64,000 nt of DNA from Rossellomorea sp. SC111 (GTDB taxonomy: Bacteria; Bacillota; Bacilli; Bacillales; Bacillaceae_B). Positions 56,675 through 64,000 of this stretch are shown here, in pieces (the stretch's first letter is position 1; the number at the start of each line of letters is the position of its first letter). Both the position numbers and the translations under genes were made by a program. The notes under the pieces were generated by a model. It was not told the DNA's origin, made no database searches, and worked only from the letters and a program-made list of their open reading frames with translations. The stretch is from contig NZ_JANIOC010000008.1 in the NCBI RefSeq assembly GCF_024733565.1, positions 1 through 64,000 on the forward strand, read 5' to 3'.

Positions 56675-58537
56675 ATGGAACAACATGCATCTGTTGCATC
56701 CCTTGTGATCGTGATCATGGTAGCTTTTTTAACTCCCATTTTGCTGCATAAATTCAAGTTGAATTTCATCCCGGTCGTCATCGCGGAGATTATAATGGGA
56801 TTGGTTATAGGAAAGAGCGGGTTTAATCTCGTCCAGCAGGACATGTGGCTTGAGACACTTTCTACCCTGGGGTTTATCTTTCTCATGTTCTTAAGCGGTC
56901 TTGAAATAGATTTCACGGCTTTTTCAGGCGGGAAAAAGAAAAAAGAGGTATTGCCGAGTGGTAAAGAAGAACCAAACCGCTTGAAATTGGCCATTATCAT
57001 TTTTATCGGTATTTTCTTTGTGTCACTGGGATTGTCTTATCTGTTTGTCCTGTTTGGACTCATTGATAATGCGTTCTTGATGACATTGATCATTTCCACA
57101 ATATCCCTTGGTGTCGTGGTACCTACACTGAAAGAGGCGCATATCACGAAAAGTGCCATCGGACAGATCATTCTGCTGGTAGCGGTCATCGCAGACCTGG
57201 TGACCATGATCTTACTGGCTGTGTTCGTTTCCCTTTATGGAGAAGGACATGGGAATATGTGGCTACTTCTGATTCTCTTTGGTGTAGGTCTGTTATTATA
57301 CTTCCTCGCCAAGAGGCTGAAGAATAACCCTTTCATCAAAAGTCTATCGACCGGGACTGTTCAAATCGGTACACGTGCGGTCTTCACCTTGATCATGTTA
57401 CTGGTGGCCGTGTCAGAGACGGTGGGTGCTGAGAACATTCTGGGGGCTTTCCTTGCCGGTGTACTTGTATCTTTACTTGCACCGAATCAGGAGATGGTTC
57501 ACAAGCTTGATTCATTTGGTTACGGGTTTTTAATCCCGATCTTTTTCGTAATGATCGGTGTGGAGCTGGATCTTGGGTCACTACTGAGTGATAAGAAAAT
57601 GCTTTTACTCATTCCATTACTGGTTCTTGCCTTCCTCGTTTCGAAGATCATCCCGGTATATTTATTGAGGTACTGGTATGATACGAAAACGACAATCGCT
57701 TCGGCATTTCTCCTTACGTCAACGTTGTCGTTGGTGATTGCTGCTGCGAAGATCGCAGAAAGAATCGAAATTATCACCCCTCAAATGAGTGGCACGCTCA
57801 TTCTGGTGGCTGTCATTACATGTATCATTACACCTATCATCTTTAAGAAGCTTTTCCCGCGGGAAAGTGCAAAAGAGAAGAAGCTTAAAATTACGTTCCT
57901 GGGTGCCAATCAGCTGACCATGCCCGTTTCAAGGGAGCTTCAATCCTCCTTGTACGAACCTGTCCTGTATCATACGAAACAGGATAAATCAGATCGGAAC
58001 ATCGCTGATTCACTGTTCGATATCCATGAAATCGATGATTATGATCCCGGTACACTTGAAGAGAAGGACATCTTTGAATCGGATATCCTCGTGATTTCAA
58101 CGGGAGATGAAGAGGTGAATGCAACACTTGCCGTAACGGCAAAAGAGTATGGAATTGGACGTGTGATCGTAAGGGTGGAGAGCCCTGATCTGCACGAAAG
58201 TCTACGTGAACAGGATATTGAAGTATATTCTGTATTCTTATCAACAAAAGCTTTATTAAGGGCGCTCATCGAATCACCGTCCGTCATGAGCATCTTGACC
58301 AATCAGGAAACATCCCTTTACGAAATCCGCATGTTGAACAGTCAGTTTGAAGGCATGACACTCCGGAAATTCCCATTCGCGGGAGATGTCATCTTTGTCC
58401 GTATCTTCAGGGGGAAAGATTCCATCGTTCCCCATGGGGATACAGAACTTCATATGAATGACCGCCTGATTGTCACAGGTTCTAAAGAATACGTCGATGA
58501 ACTCAAACGAGAACTCGAATTCTGTGAATACTGCTAA
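56675..58537 (+). CDS. yjbQ: CPA2 cation:proton antiporter with RCK domain
   Basis: 620 residues: about 12 membrane helices (LVIVIMVAFLTPILLHKF onward, FLMFLSGLEIDF), then an RCK/TrkA-N domain (about 405-520, KITFLGANQLTMPVSREL) and a TrkA-C domain (about 540-620, DRLIVTGSKEYVDELKREL). Likely a K+/H+ antiporter controlled by a nucleotide. It starts 21 bases after mgtE and is probably cotranscribed, linking cation homeostasis. Confidence 0.92.
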   Translation: MEQHASVASLVIVIMVAFLTPILLHKFKLNFIPVVIAEIIMGLVIGKSGFNLVQQDMWLETLSTLGFIFLMFLSGLEIDFTAFSGGKKKKEVLPSGKEEPNRLKLAIIIFIGIFFVSLGLSYLFVLFGLIDNAFLMTLIISTISLGVVVPTLKEAHITKSAIGQIILLVAVIADLVTMILLAVFVSLYGEGHGNMWLLLILFGVGLLLYFLAKRLKNNPFIKSLSTGTVQIGTRAVFTLIMLLVAVSETVGAENILGAFLAGVLVSLLAPNQEMVHKLDSFGYGFLIPIFFVMIGVELDLGSLLSDKKMLLLIPLLVLAFLVSKIIPVYLLRYWYDTKTTIASAFLLTSTLSLVIAAAKIAERIEIITPQMSGTLILVAVITCIITPIIFKKLFPRESAKEKKLKITFLGANQLTMPVSRELQSSLYEPVLYHTKQDKSDRNIADSLFDIHEIDDYDPGTLEEKDIFESDILVISTGDEEVNATLAVTAKEYGIGRVIVRVESPDLHESLREQDIEVYSVFLSTKALLRALIESPSVMSILTNQETSLYEIRMLNSQFEGMTLRKFPFAGDVIFVRIFRGKDSIVPHGDTELHMNDRLIVTGSKEYVDELKRELEFCEYC

Positions 58538-58547
58538 CATGAAACCT

Positions 58548-58586
58548 TCTTCCCAAGAAACATTTTTCTTGGGAAGTTTTTATTTT
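58548..58586 (+). terminator. Terminator after yjbQ
   Basis: CTTCCCAAGAAA and TTTCTTGGGAAG around CATT, followed by TTTTTATTTT. Confidence 0.92.
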
Positions 58587-58648
58587 ATAAAGGAGTATCT
58601 TGATTCAATCCCTAATAGATAATATAAGTTAAGGAGGAGGAAACGAAG

Positions 58649-59134
58649 ATGTGGGAAACCAAGATTGTGGAGATTCGGGAAAAGGTAAAGGAAAGTATAG
58701 AGGGTTTGTCTTATGAAAAACTGAATCAAAAACCTTCTCAAGAGGAATGGAGCATTGCACAAATCGTCCTTCACCTTGCCGGAGCGGAGATGCGCTTTTT
58801 GACTTTGGCCCTCGATTCTGCAGAAAGTGGAGGGGGTAGAAGCGATTCCGATGTTGATTTATCTGTATTTGATGATCCATCCCAAAAACTGTTAGCACCC
58901 ATCGAGCCTTCCACTGATCTACAAACCATGGAAGATTTGATGAAAGCATTGGAGGAGTCCCGTTCCCTCACCACATGCTTTCTGAAGAAATACACGAAAG
59001 AAGGCTTGAATCATCAATCCATGCACCATCACCGATTTGGAGACATGCCGATATGGCAGGTCCTCGAGCTTCTCGGAAAACACGAACAAAGGCATCTCAT
59101 GCAAATGGAAGATGTGAAAAAGAGAATAAGATAG
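58649..59134 (+). CDS. DinB/YfiT-like metal-binding four-helix protein
   Basis: 161 residues. EEWSIAQIVLHLAGAEMRF holds the first His, and LELLGKHEQRHLMQM the two others of the DinB-fold metal triad. The family includes bacillithiol S-transferases and many of unknown role. AAGGAGGAGG precedes the ATG. Confidence 0.85.
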   Translation: MWETKIVEIREKVKESIEGLSYEKLNQKPSQEEWSIAQIVLHLAGAEMRFLTLALDSAESGGGRSDSDVDLSVFDDPSQKLLAPIEPSTDLQTMEDLMKALEESRSLTTCFLKKYTKEGLNHQSMHHHRFGDMPIWQVLELLGKHEQRHLMQMEDVKKRIR

Positions 59135-59170
59135 AAATGTTCTTTTCTTTTATAGTAGAGTGCGGTAGAA

Positions 59171-59187
59171 TTAGTAGCAGGTACTAA
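59171..59187 (+). promoter_or_regulatory. FapR operator of fabI
   Basis: TTAGTAGCAGGTACTAA is a good FapR box with arms TTAGTA/TACTAA. It begins at the last base of a possible -10 TAGAAT (59166-59171), the same arrangement as upstream of fabH. Confidence 0.85.
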
Positions 59188-59214
59188 TAACATGTATTAA
59201 TTAGGAGGATAATA

Positions 59215-59991
59215 ATGACTCTTTCATTAAAAGGTAAAACATATGTTGTAATGGGAGTGGCGAATAAGCGCAGTATCGCGTGGGGTATCGCCCGTTCGCT
59301 GCATCAATCAGGTGCACGTTTGATTTTTACATATGCAGGGGAACGTTTTGAAAAAGGTGTCAGGGATTTAGCGGGAACACTCGAAGGCGGAGAAGATTCA
59401 CTCGTACTTCCATGTGATGTGACGAATGATGAAGACATCGAAAAATGTTTTGCCACTATTAAAGAAGAAGTGGGGAGCATTCATGGACTGGCTCACTGTA
59501 TTGCTTTTGCCAATAAAGAAGAGCTTGCCGGAGATTATATGAATACGACAAGAGACGGTTTCCTGCTTGCTCACAATATCAGCTCATATTCACTTACTGC
59601 AGTGGCAAAAGTGGCTAAGGACCTTATGACAGAAGGCGGAAGCATTGTGAGCATGACGTACTTGGGCGGAGAACGAGTCATGCAGAACTATAATGTCATG
59701 GGAGTGGCAAAAGCTTCTCTTGAAGCGAGCGTGAAATATCTTGCGAGCGACCTTGGGAAACACGGTATCCGTGTGAATGCCATTTCTGCAGGTCCGATTC
59801 GTACCCTGTCAGCCAAAGGCGTTGGGGACTTCAACAGCATCCTGAAAGAAATCGAAGAGCGTGCTCCACTTCGCCGCAATACGACTCAGGAAGAAGTCGG
59901 AGATACAGCAGTATTCCTTTTCAGTGATTATTCAAGAGGGATTACAGGAGAGAACCTTCACGTAGATTCAGGCTATCACGTACTGGGATAA
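59215..59991 (+). CDS. fabI: Enoyl-ACP reductase (NADH)
   Basis: 258 residues, SDR-like. VMGVANKRSIAWGIARSL cofactor region, catalytic Tyr-X6-Lys in YNVMGVAKASLEA, ISAGPIRTLSAKG substrate loop. Completes each fatty-acid elongation cycle and is the triclosan target. AGGAGG precedes the ATG. FapR-controlled. Confidence 0.97.
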   Translation: MTLSLKGKTYVVMGVANKRSIAWGIARSLHQSGARLIFTYAGERFEKGVRDLAGTLEGGEDSLVLPCDVTNDEDIEKCFATIKEEVGSIHGLAHCIAFANKEELAGDYMNTTRDGFLLAHNISSYSLTAVAKVAKDLMTEGGSIVSMTYLGGERVMQNYNVMGVAKASLEASVKYLASDLGKHGIRVNAISAGPIRTLSAKGVGDFNSILKEIEERAPLRRNTTQEEVGDTAVFLFSDYSRGITGENLHVDSGYHVLG

Positions 59992-59997
59992 TAATAT

Positions 59998-60039
59998 AAA
60001 AAACGGCTGTGGGATAAGATTCCCTCTGCCGTTTTTTTT
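59998..60039 (+). terminator. Terminator after fabI
   Basis: AAAACGGC and GCCGTTTT with inner GGGAT/ATTCCC pairing, then TTTT. Confidence 0.88.
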
Positions 60040-60056
60040 ATATTCCATAAACATGA

Positions 60057-60085
60057 AACCCCTGGGCGCTTTTTGCATACATATA
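60057..60085 (+). promoter_or_regulatory. Possible SigK/SigE promoter of cotO
   Basis: AACC (60057-60060), 15 bases, CATACATATA (60076-60085). The -10 resembles mother-cell sigma sites; the spacing is one base short for SigK. Confidence 0.35.
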
Positions 60086-60114
60086 AAAGTGGAGATCAAT
60101 TAGGAGGTGTCTCA

Positions 60115-60642
60115 GTGAGAAAAGAGAAAAAAGCGGGGAGAGAACCCCTGCTGTATATAAACCAGCCGAGATTAGAAGAAGTGAAAGGCAATATGCAAGT
60201 TACTTACCGATCAGTCAAGAAACCCAAGGCAAAGGAAGAGATTGATAAAAGTAAAAGGATATCAGACTCTGAAACACCATTAGGTGTACAAGAAGGTAAA
60301 TATGTTGATGAGCAATTATTTTTGGATCAGGGGGAGCACAACAAGGAAGAACCAAATGTCCAACCGGCCCCTCCGCTTCCAGAACGGAAAACGGCCACTT
60401 CTGCGTTCAGGAAATTAAAGCCATTCCGTGAATTGACCATAGAAGAGAAATTAGACTACATTTCTGCAAGCATTTCCGGTAAGGTACCTTTTCCTTGTGA
60501 ATTTTCAAATGGTGTGTTGGCAGTGAAAGGCGTCATCCTTGAGGATTCCGGAAATGAAATAACCGTTAAAAGCTTTCAAGGGGAAGAGGTAAAAATGAGG
60601 AAGAATGAATTGCAATCCATCAAGATGATCGGCCTCCAATAA
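60115..60642 (+). CDS. cotO: Spore coat protein CotO
   Basis: 175 residues from GTG 60115, seven bases after AGGAGG. Basic, low-complexity N-terminal half (KKPKAKEEIDKSKR) and a conserved C-terminal part FRELTIEEKLDYISASISG, then FPCEFSNG. It matches CotO, which controls assembly of the outer coat. Shorter than the B. subtilis protein, mainly in the variable region. Convergent with cotZ. Confidence 0.85.
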   Translation: MRKEKKAGREPLLYINQPRLEEVKGNMQVTYRSVKKPKAKEEIDKSKRISDSETPLGVQEGKYVDEQLFLDQGEHNKEEPNVQPAPPLPERKTATSAFRKLKPFRELTIEEKLDYISASISGKVPFPCEFSNGVLAVKGVILEDSGNEITVKSFQGEEVKMRKNELQSIKMIGLQ

Positions 60643-60647
60643 AAAAG

Positions 60648-60678
60648 AGCCAGGCGGGATTCCCGGCTGGCTTATTTC
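60648..60678. terminator. Terminator between cotO and cotZ
   Basis: AGCCAG..GGG and CCC..CTGGCT with ATT loop, then TATTT. Confidence 0.8.
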
Positions 60679-60685
60679 ATCTGAC

Positions 60686-61180
60686 TTAGTTTATTTCGTC
60701 ACATTCCAAGAATACGTGTACATCTTTGATACATTGAATCGCACAGAAGCAATCCAGGTCGACTGTGATACATTCACCGGTAAATACCCAGTCAGTGTTA
60801 TTGCCCATAGTGTCCATATCAGAACCGGATCCTGACCTTGAACCAGAACCAGAAGCTTCAGCATAGTCAGGCTTTAACACTTGAAGAGTGGCACAGCAGT
60901 TATCAAAAACTTCCTTTACCCGGAAAAATGGTGATTTCCAAGGGCATCCTTTGATGTGCGCTTTAAACGTCTCACCGTTTTTTAGATATAATTTGAAGAT
61001 ACGAGTGTTCAACCGATTGGAAGGGCTCACCAATGAACCTAGTGGCTCAAGGAAACAATCATTTTTACAATCGTTACACTCCTGATTTGCTTCGTCTTGG
61101 ATATCTTTAATAGCACGGACGGCTTGACATACGCAACCACGATCTTTTGAACTATTGTCTTTATCTCTTCCGCAACCCAT
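60686..61180 (-). CDS. cotZ: Cys-rich spore coat/exosporium protein CotZ/CotY
   Basis: 164 residues with about 14 Cys: DRGCVCQAVRAIKDIQDEA, NQECNDCKNDCF, IKGCPWKSPFFRVKEVFDNC and ECITVDLDCFCAIQCIKDVHV. It matches CotZ/CotY/ExsY proteins that self-assemble and cross-link in the outer spore layer. A Ser/Gly-rich insert (ASGSGSRSGSGSDMD, about 110-125) is unusual for the family as I know it. Start ATG 61180 after AAGGAGG. A SigK-type promoter lies upstream. Confidence 0.88.
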   Translation of the reverse strand: MGCGRDKDNSSKDRGCVCQAVRAIKDIQDEANQECNDCKNDCFLEPLGSLVSPSNRLNTRIFKLYLKNGETFKAHIKGCPWKSPFFRVKEVFDNCCATLQVLKPDYAEASGSGSRSGSGSDMDTMGNNTDWVFTGECITVDLDCFCAIQCIKDVHVFLECDEIN

Positions 61181-61219
61181 ATAGAAGTTCCTCCTTAAAA
61201 TGAATTTCATTTACATTAC

Positions 61220-61248
61220 TAACATATTGTCTTGTAGGCAATTAGGTA
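61220..61248 (-). promoter_or_regulatory. SigK promoter of cotZ
   Basis: Minus strand TACC (61248-61245), 16 bases, AATATGTTA (61228-61220), against the SigK consensus mACm-N16-CATAnnnTA. One mismatch in each element. Confidence 0.6.
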
Positions 61249-61314
61249 ACGGACATCTGCCCTCTTTTGTAAATTTGGGCTTGTATAATTTGTGAATTGA
61301 AGGGAGTCTTTCCA

Positions 61315-61671
61315 TTGCAAGTTACTTTTATTGAACTGATTGCACTTGGCTTAGCCATATTTCGTTTGACCCATCTCATTGTCTTCGATAAGATCACTGA
61401 GTTCTTACGAGCTCCATTTTTCGATGAGTATGTTGAAGTGGAAGAGAATGGGGAAGAGGCAATTTATCTTTCTCCCAAAAAAGGTGGTTTGAAGGGGTTT
61501 ATCGGAGAGTTATTGTCTTGTTATTGGTGTACGGGTATATGGGTATCAGGCTTTCTTTATGGAGGCTATTACTTTTTTTCATTGTACTTCACTCCACTCA
61601 TCACCCTATTGGCCGTTGCGGGAATCGCTGCCATCCTGGAAGCTGCGGTACAAAGTTGGAAAACAGACTGA
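61315..61671 (+). CDS. yjcA: YjcA-like sporulation membrane protein (DUF1360)
   Basis: 118 residues from TTG 61315, nine bases after AAGGGA. ELIALGLAIFRLTHLIVFDKI opens the family, with GELLSCYWCTGIWVSGFLYGGYY and a last helix LITLLAVAGIAAILEAAVQ. DUF1360 proteins act in the sporulating cell membrane; the place beside cotZ matches B. subtilis yjcA. Confidence 0.85.
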   Translation: MQVTFIELIALGLAIFRLTHLIVFDKITEFLRAPFFDEYVEVEENGEEAIYLSPKKGGLKGFIGELLSCYWCTGIWVSGFLYGGYYFFSLYFTPLITLLAVAGIAAILEAAVQSWKTD

Positions 61672-61691
61672 AGCTATAGGTAATTAGTGGA

Positions 61692-61720
61692 AACAAGCTC
61701 GGGTTTCTTCACATATACTA
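61692..61720 (+). promoter_or_regulatory. SigK promoter of the 30-residue gene
   Basis: AACA (61692-61695), 16 bases, CATATACTA (61712-61720). Both elements and the spacing fit mACm-N16-CATAnnnTA exactly. Confidence 0.85.
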
Positions 61721-61753
61721 AATAGGGAATCAGGATAAAGGAGGAAATAAAAA

Positions 61754-61846
61754 GTGAAGAAACCCTCTACAAATACACAGAAACAAGGAAACTCATCCAC
61801 TAAGAAAAAAGGGTGCGGCTGTGGGTCAAAAGTGAAAAAAAGCTAA
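61754..61846 (+). CDS. Late-sporulation Cys-Gly miniprotein, 30 residues
   Basis: GTG 61754 gives MKKPSTNTQKQGNSSTK, then KKGCGCGSKVKKS. AAAGGAGG lies about eight bases upstream, an exact SigK promoter about 35 bases before that, and a terminator right after the stop, so all signals of a complete one-gene unit are present. The protein is very basic with a CGCG centre, likely disordered and able to cross-link by disulfide or bind metal. SigK acts in the mother cell, so a coat or crust role is inferred. I do not recognise a named family. Confidence 0.8.
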   Translation: MKKPSTNTQKQGNSSTKKKGCGCGSKVKKS

Positions 61847-61874
61847 GACTGCTCAAATTGGGCAGTCTTTTTTT
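61846..61874 (+). terminator. Terminator after the miniprotein gene
   Basis: AGACTGC and GCAGTCT stem around TCAAATTGG, then seven T. Confidence 0.9.
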
Positions 61875-61899
61875 CATAAAAATTGACTTTATGAAAAAA
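61869..61899. repeat. Perfect palindrome upstream of the spoVA operon
   Basis: TTTTTTCATAAA (61869-61880) and TTTATGAAAAAA (61888-61899) are exact 12-base arms around AATTGAC, 35 bases before the lipoprotein start. It could be a second terminator hairpin or an operator. No confident SigG promoter was found. Confidence 0.55.
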
Positions 61900-61933
61900 A
61901 TAAAGGTGAGTACAAACAAAAGAGGGGTCTGTC

Positions 61934-62401
61934 ATGAATAAAAAAAGGATCATCATTCCACTTTCATTATGCGTTTTGATTGGATGTGCGAATAAGGAAG
62001 ATGGAAGCGATAGTAAGATTGCACTTATGAAGAAAACCAATCCGCCCCCCATTGAATTAGTGGACAATCCAGAGACTGACAGTTACGGTCACGCCATCAA
62101 AAGGGAAATCTCCAAGATGGAGGAGCTTTATGATGTAGCTGTCATCCAGGGAAAGAAAGAAACGCTAGTTGTTTACAAGGTGAAACACTTGCACAGATTC
62201 AAAATGAAAAAGATCGAAAAGAAAATGGACCGCTATTTGGAAGATAAATATCCAAAAGAAGATTTTATATTATCCAGTGACTATAAAATCTTTCTCGAAA
62301 CCATCCGCTTAAAAGAAAGGCTGAAAAATGGGTCAATCTCAAAAAAGGATGCCGAAAAAAGATTCCAGGATATCGTGAAGCTGCAAAAAGAGAAAACGTA
62401 G
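61934..62401 (+). CDS. YhcN/YlaJ family sporulation lipoprotein
   Basis: 155 residues. Lipoprotein signal with Cys18 (LCVLIGCANK). The body AVIQGKKETLVVYKVKHLHRFKMKKIEKKM and YLEDKYPKEDFILSSDYKIFLE has the YhcN/YlaJ pattern. Such lipoproteins sit in the inner spore membrane region and one accompanies the spoVA2-type operons. It starts the operon; spoVAC follows 12 bases later. Confidence 0.85.
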   Translation: MNKKRIIIPLSLCVLIGCANKEDGSDSKIALMKKTNPPPIELVDNPETDSYGHAIKREISKMEELYDVAVIQGKKETLVVYKVKHLHRFKMKKIEKKMDRYLEDKYPKEDFILSSDYKIFLETIRLKERLKNGSISKKDAEKRFQDIVKLQKEKT

Positions 62402-62413
62402 GAGGAATGTTTC

Positions 62414-62884
62414 GTGGCAAAAACACAAAAAACACCCGAACAAAAGAAGTACGAACAGTTAGAAAAACAATATGAAACGAAGCGGCCCCTCCTGAGAAAC
62501 GTGGTGAAAGCATTCTTTGTGGGAGGCTTCATCTGTCTGATCGGACAGGCGGTAACGTATATGTACATTTATTATTTCAACTTCACTGAGCAGACTGCAG
62601 GGAACCCTACGGTTGCGACGATGGTCTTTTTCGCCATGCTCCTCACCGGCTTTGGGGTGTATGACCACATTGGTCAATTTGCAGGGGCAGGAAGTGCCGT
62701 CCCTGTCACAGGCTTCGGGAACGCCGTGATTTCTGCCGCCATTGAGCACAGAACAGAAGGACTCGTCCTCGGTGTTGGAGGGAATATCTTTAAACTGGCA
62801 GGATCTGTCATTGTCTTCGGGGTATTCTCAGCCTTTATAGTGGCATTAATCAAGACTATTCTAATCCAGCTGGGGGTGATCTGA
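62414..62884 (+). CDS. spoVAC: SpoVAC, spore dipicolinate channel subunit
   Basis: 156 residues from GTG 62414, eight bases after GGAGGA. Charged N-tail (about 30 residues), then membrane helices with FFVGGFICLIGQAVTYMYIYYF and GFGVYDHIGQFAGAGSAVPVTGFGNAV. SpoVAC is a mechanosensitive membrane channel that moves Ca-dipicolinate across the inner spore membrane. Its stop overlaps the spoVAD start (TGATG). Confidence 0.95.
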   Translation: MAKTQKTPEQKKYEQLEKQYETKRPLLRNVVKAFFVGGFICLIGQAVTYMYIYYFNFTEQTAGNPTVATMVFFAMLLTGFGVYDHIGQFAGAGSAVPVTGFGNAVISAAIEHRTEGLVLGVGGNIFKLAGSVIVFGVFSAFIVALIKTILIQLGVI

Positions 62885-63900
62885 TGCTGCAAGGGACACG
62901 TTCGTGGGTATTTCCTGGCAATCCGGCCATCCTTTCAACCGGTGTCGTCGGTGGGCCTTTTGAGAAAAAAGGAAACCTCACAGCCGACTTCGATCAATTT
63001 TACGATGATGTATGGATGGGGCAGGAAACATACGAGAAAGCCAACCGGACACTCATTGAAGACGCCGTTCAAATTGCTCTCGAAAAGCAATCTCTGCAAA
63101 AAAGCGATATCCAATTTTTTTTGACTGGTGATCTGATCAATCAAATCACCCCTTCAAGTTTTGCAGCAAGAACCAGTGGAATTCCTTATTTCGGTTTGTT
63201 CGGGGCGTGCTCGACATCTATGGAAGGTCTCGCGCTTTCAGCCTTTTTAGTGAATTATCACGGAGCCCGTCATGTGGTTACGGGAGCTTCCAGCCACAAC
63301 TCTGCTACGGAGAAACAATTCCGCTACCCCACTGAATATGGTGGCCAGAAACCCCCTACGGCCCAATGGACGGTTACGGGTGCCGGATATGCTGTAGTTG
63401 GAGATGGGACATCGGTCACCATGCCGACTCCGAGAGTGACATCTGCAACGATCGGGAAGGTGGTGGATATGGGGTTGAAGGATCCATTTAATATGGGTGG
63501 GGCCATGGCCCCGGCAGCTGTTGATACGATTGTTGGTCATTTTCAGGATCTGGGAAGGGACCCTTCCTACTATGATCTCATTATTACAGGCGATCTTGCC
63601 ACAATTGGAAGGCAGACGGCTGTTGAAATGTTGAAACAAAAAGGCTACGCGATCCCTGATGGGTTATTTCAAGATTGCGGGATGCTGATATATGGTGAAA
63701 GTCAGCCGGTTCAATCAGGAGCAAGTGGGCCGGGGTGTTCAGCCACCGTACTTTACGGTCATTTATTGAATGAGATGAAAAAAGGAACGTACAAACGCAT
63801 CTTGGTCATTGCGACAGGAGCATTGTTGTCACCCCTGACATTTCAACAAGGAGAGTCTATTCCTTGTATCGCCCATGCGGTGTCGATTGAATTTATGTAG
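62884..63900 (+). CDS. spoVAD: SpoVAD, dipicolinate-binding protein
   Basis: 338 residues, thiolase-like fold. FPGNPAILSTGVVGGPFEKKG at the start, GLFGACSTSMEGLALSA, THNSATEKQFRYPTEYG-type segment (SSHNSATEKQFRYPTEYGG), and GPGCSATVLYGHLLNEMKKG. Membrane-associated protein that binds dipicolinic acid during uptake into spores. Overlaps spoVAC by one base. Confidence 0.95.
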   Translation: MLQGTRSWVFPGNPAILSTGVVGGPFEKKGNLTADFDQFYDDVWMGQETYEKANRTLIEDAVQIALEKQSLQKSDIQFFLTGDLINQITPSSFAARTSGIPYFGLFGACSTSMEGLALSAFLVNYHGARHVVTGASSHNSATEKQFRYPTEYGGQKPPTAQWTVTGAGYAVVGDGTSVTMPTPRVTSATIGKVVDMGLKDPFNMGGAMAPAAVDTIVGHFQDLGRDPSYYDLIITGDLATIGRQTAVEMLKQKGYAIPDGLFQDCGMLIYGESQPVQSGASGPGCSATVLYGHLLNEMKKGTYKRILVIATGALLSPLTFQQGESIPCIAHAVSIEFM

Positions 63901-63920
63901 ATCTGAAAGGAGGAAACCAA

Positions 63921-64000
63921 GTGTTAGCGATGTTTTTTTGGGCCTTTACAATAGGTGGAATCATCTGTGTGATCGGTCAATTATTGTTTGATGTGGCGAA
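63921..64000 (+). CDS. spoVAE: SpoVAE (AEb type), 3-prime end outside the window
   Basis: GTG 63921 follows AAAGGAGG by seven bases and reads MLAMFFWAFTIGGIICVIGQ then LLFDVA to the window end. The opening WAFTIGGIICVIGQLL is the SpoVAE signature. It is a membrane subunit of the DPA channel. Only the first 26 codons are seen. Confidence 0.9.
   Translation, partial: MLAMFFWAFTIGGIICVIGQLLFDVA

Overview
The window looks like the chromosome of a spore-forming Bacillaceae bacterium. From about 12.7 kb to the end the genes follow the order familiar from Bacillus subtilis (yitK/yajQ - yitS - yitT - yitU - yitV - yitW - yjzC - yjzD - yjaU - yjaV - med - comZ - fabH - fabF - yjaZ - yjbA - trpS - opp - yjbC - spx - mecA - cls - coiA - pepF - spxH - yjbI to yjbO - prpE - mgtE - yjbQ - fabI - cotO - cotZ - yjcA - spoVA). 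ClpB is present, which B. subtilis lacks. The alpha-amylase has the diagnostic features of BaqA of Bacillus (now Rossellomorea) aquimaris, so a Rossellomorea-like species is my best guess. Both judgements rest on remembered families and gene order; no search was run.

Layout. (1) 0-12.7 kb, accessory: a MATE exporter, then a maltodextrin cluster made of a cytosolic cyclomaltodextrinase divergent from mdxE-mdxF-mdxG, a membrane-anchored GH13_45 alpha-amylase and a LacI-type regulator. An SDR stress dehydrogenase and a CoA-disulfide reductase follow. Copies of an interspersed repeat lie in the same orientation at 1-102 and 11178-11278, on either side of this block. The logic reads as: outside amylase cuts starch, the MdxEFG importer (no ATPase gene here) takes up maltodextrin, the cytosolic enzyme cuts it further, and CcpA/LacI-type operators control it. 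(2) 12.7-20.7 kb: housekeeping yit genes, an Fnr regulator with a C-terminal Fe-S cysteine cluster, and uppP. (3) 20.7-32.9 kb: clpB under a CtsR operator, the competence genes med and comZ, FapR-controlled fabH-fabF, and trpS behind a T-box. (4) 33-41.5 kb: the oppABCDF oligopeptide importer with a CodY box at its promoter, a DUF4015 secreted protein and yjbC. (5) 41.7-50 kb: regulated proteolysis and redox genes (spx, mecA, coiA, pepF, spxH, truncated globin). Next to spxH lies the small RNA RoxS/RsaE with a Rex-type operator over its start. (6) 50-60 kb: lytic transglycosylase, CYTH protein, small alarmone synthetase, NAD kinase, pseudouridine synthase, PrpE, MgtE, a CPA2 antiporter and FapR-controlled fabI. 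(7) 60-64 kb: sporulation genes cotO, cotZ, yjcA, a 30-residue Cys miniprotein with a textbook SigK promoter, and a YhcN/YlaJ lipoprotein - spoVAC - spoVAD - spoVAE operon cut by the window end.

No rRNA, tRNA, CRISPR array, phage or transposase gene was seen. I found no convincing wholly new multi-gene system. The observations most worth follow-up are the interspersed repeat pair around the maltodextrin block, the RoxS locus with its divergent small membrane protein, the SigK-driven miniprotein, and the structured opp leader.
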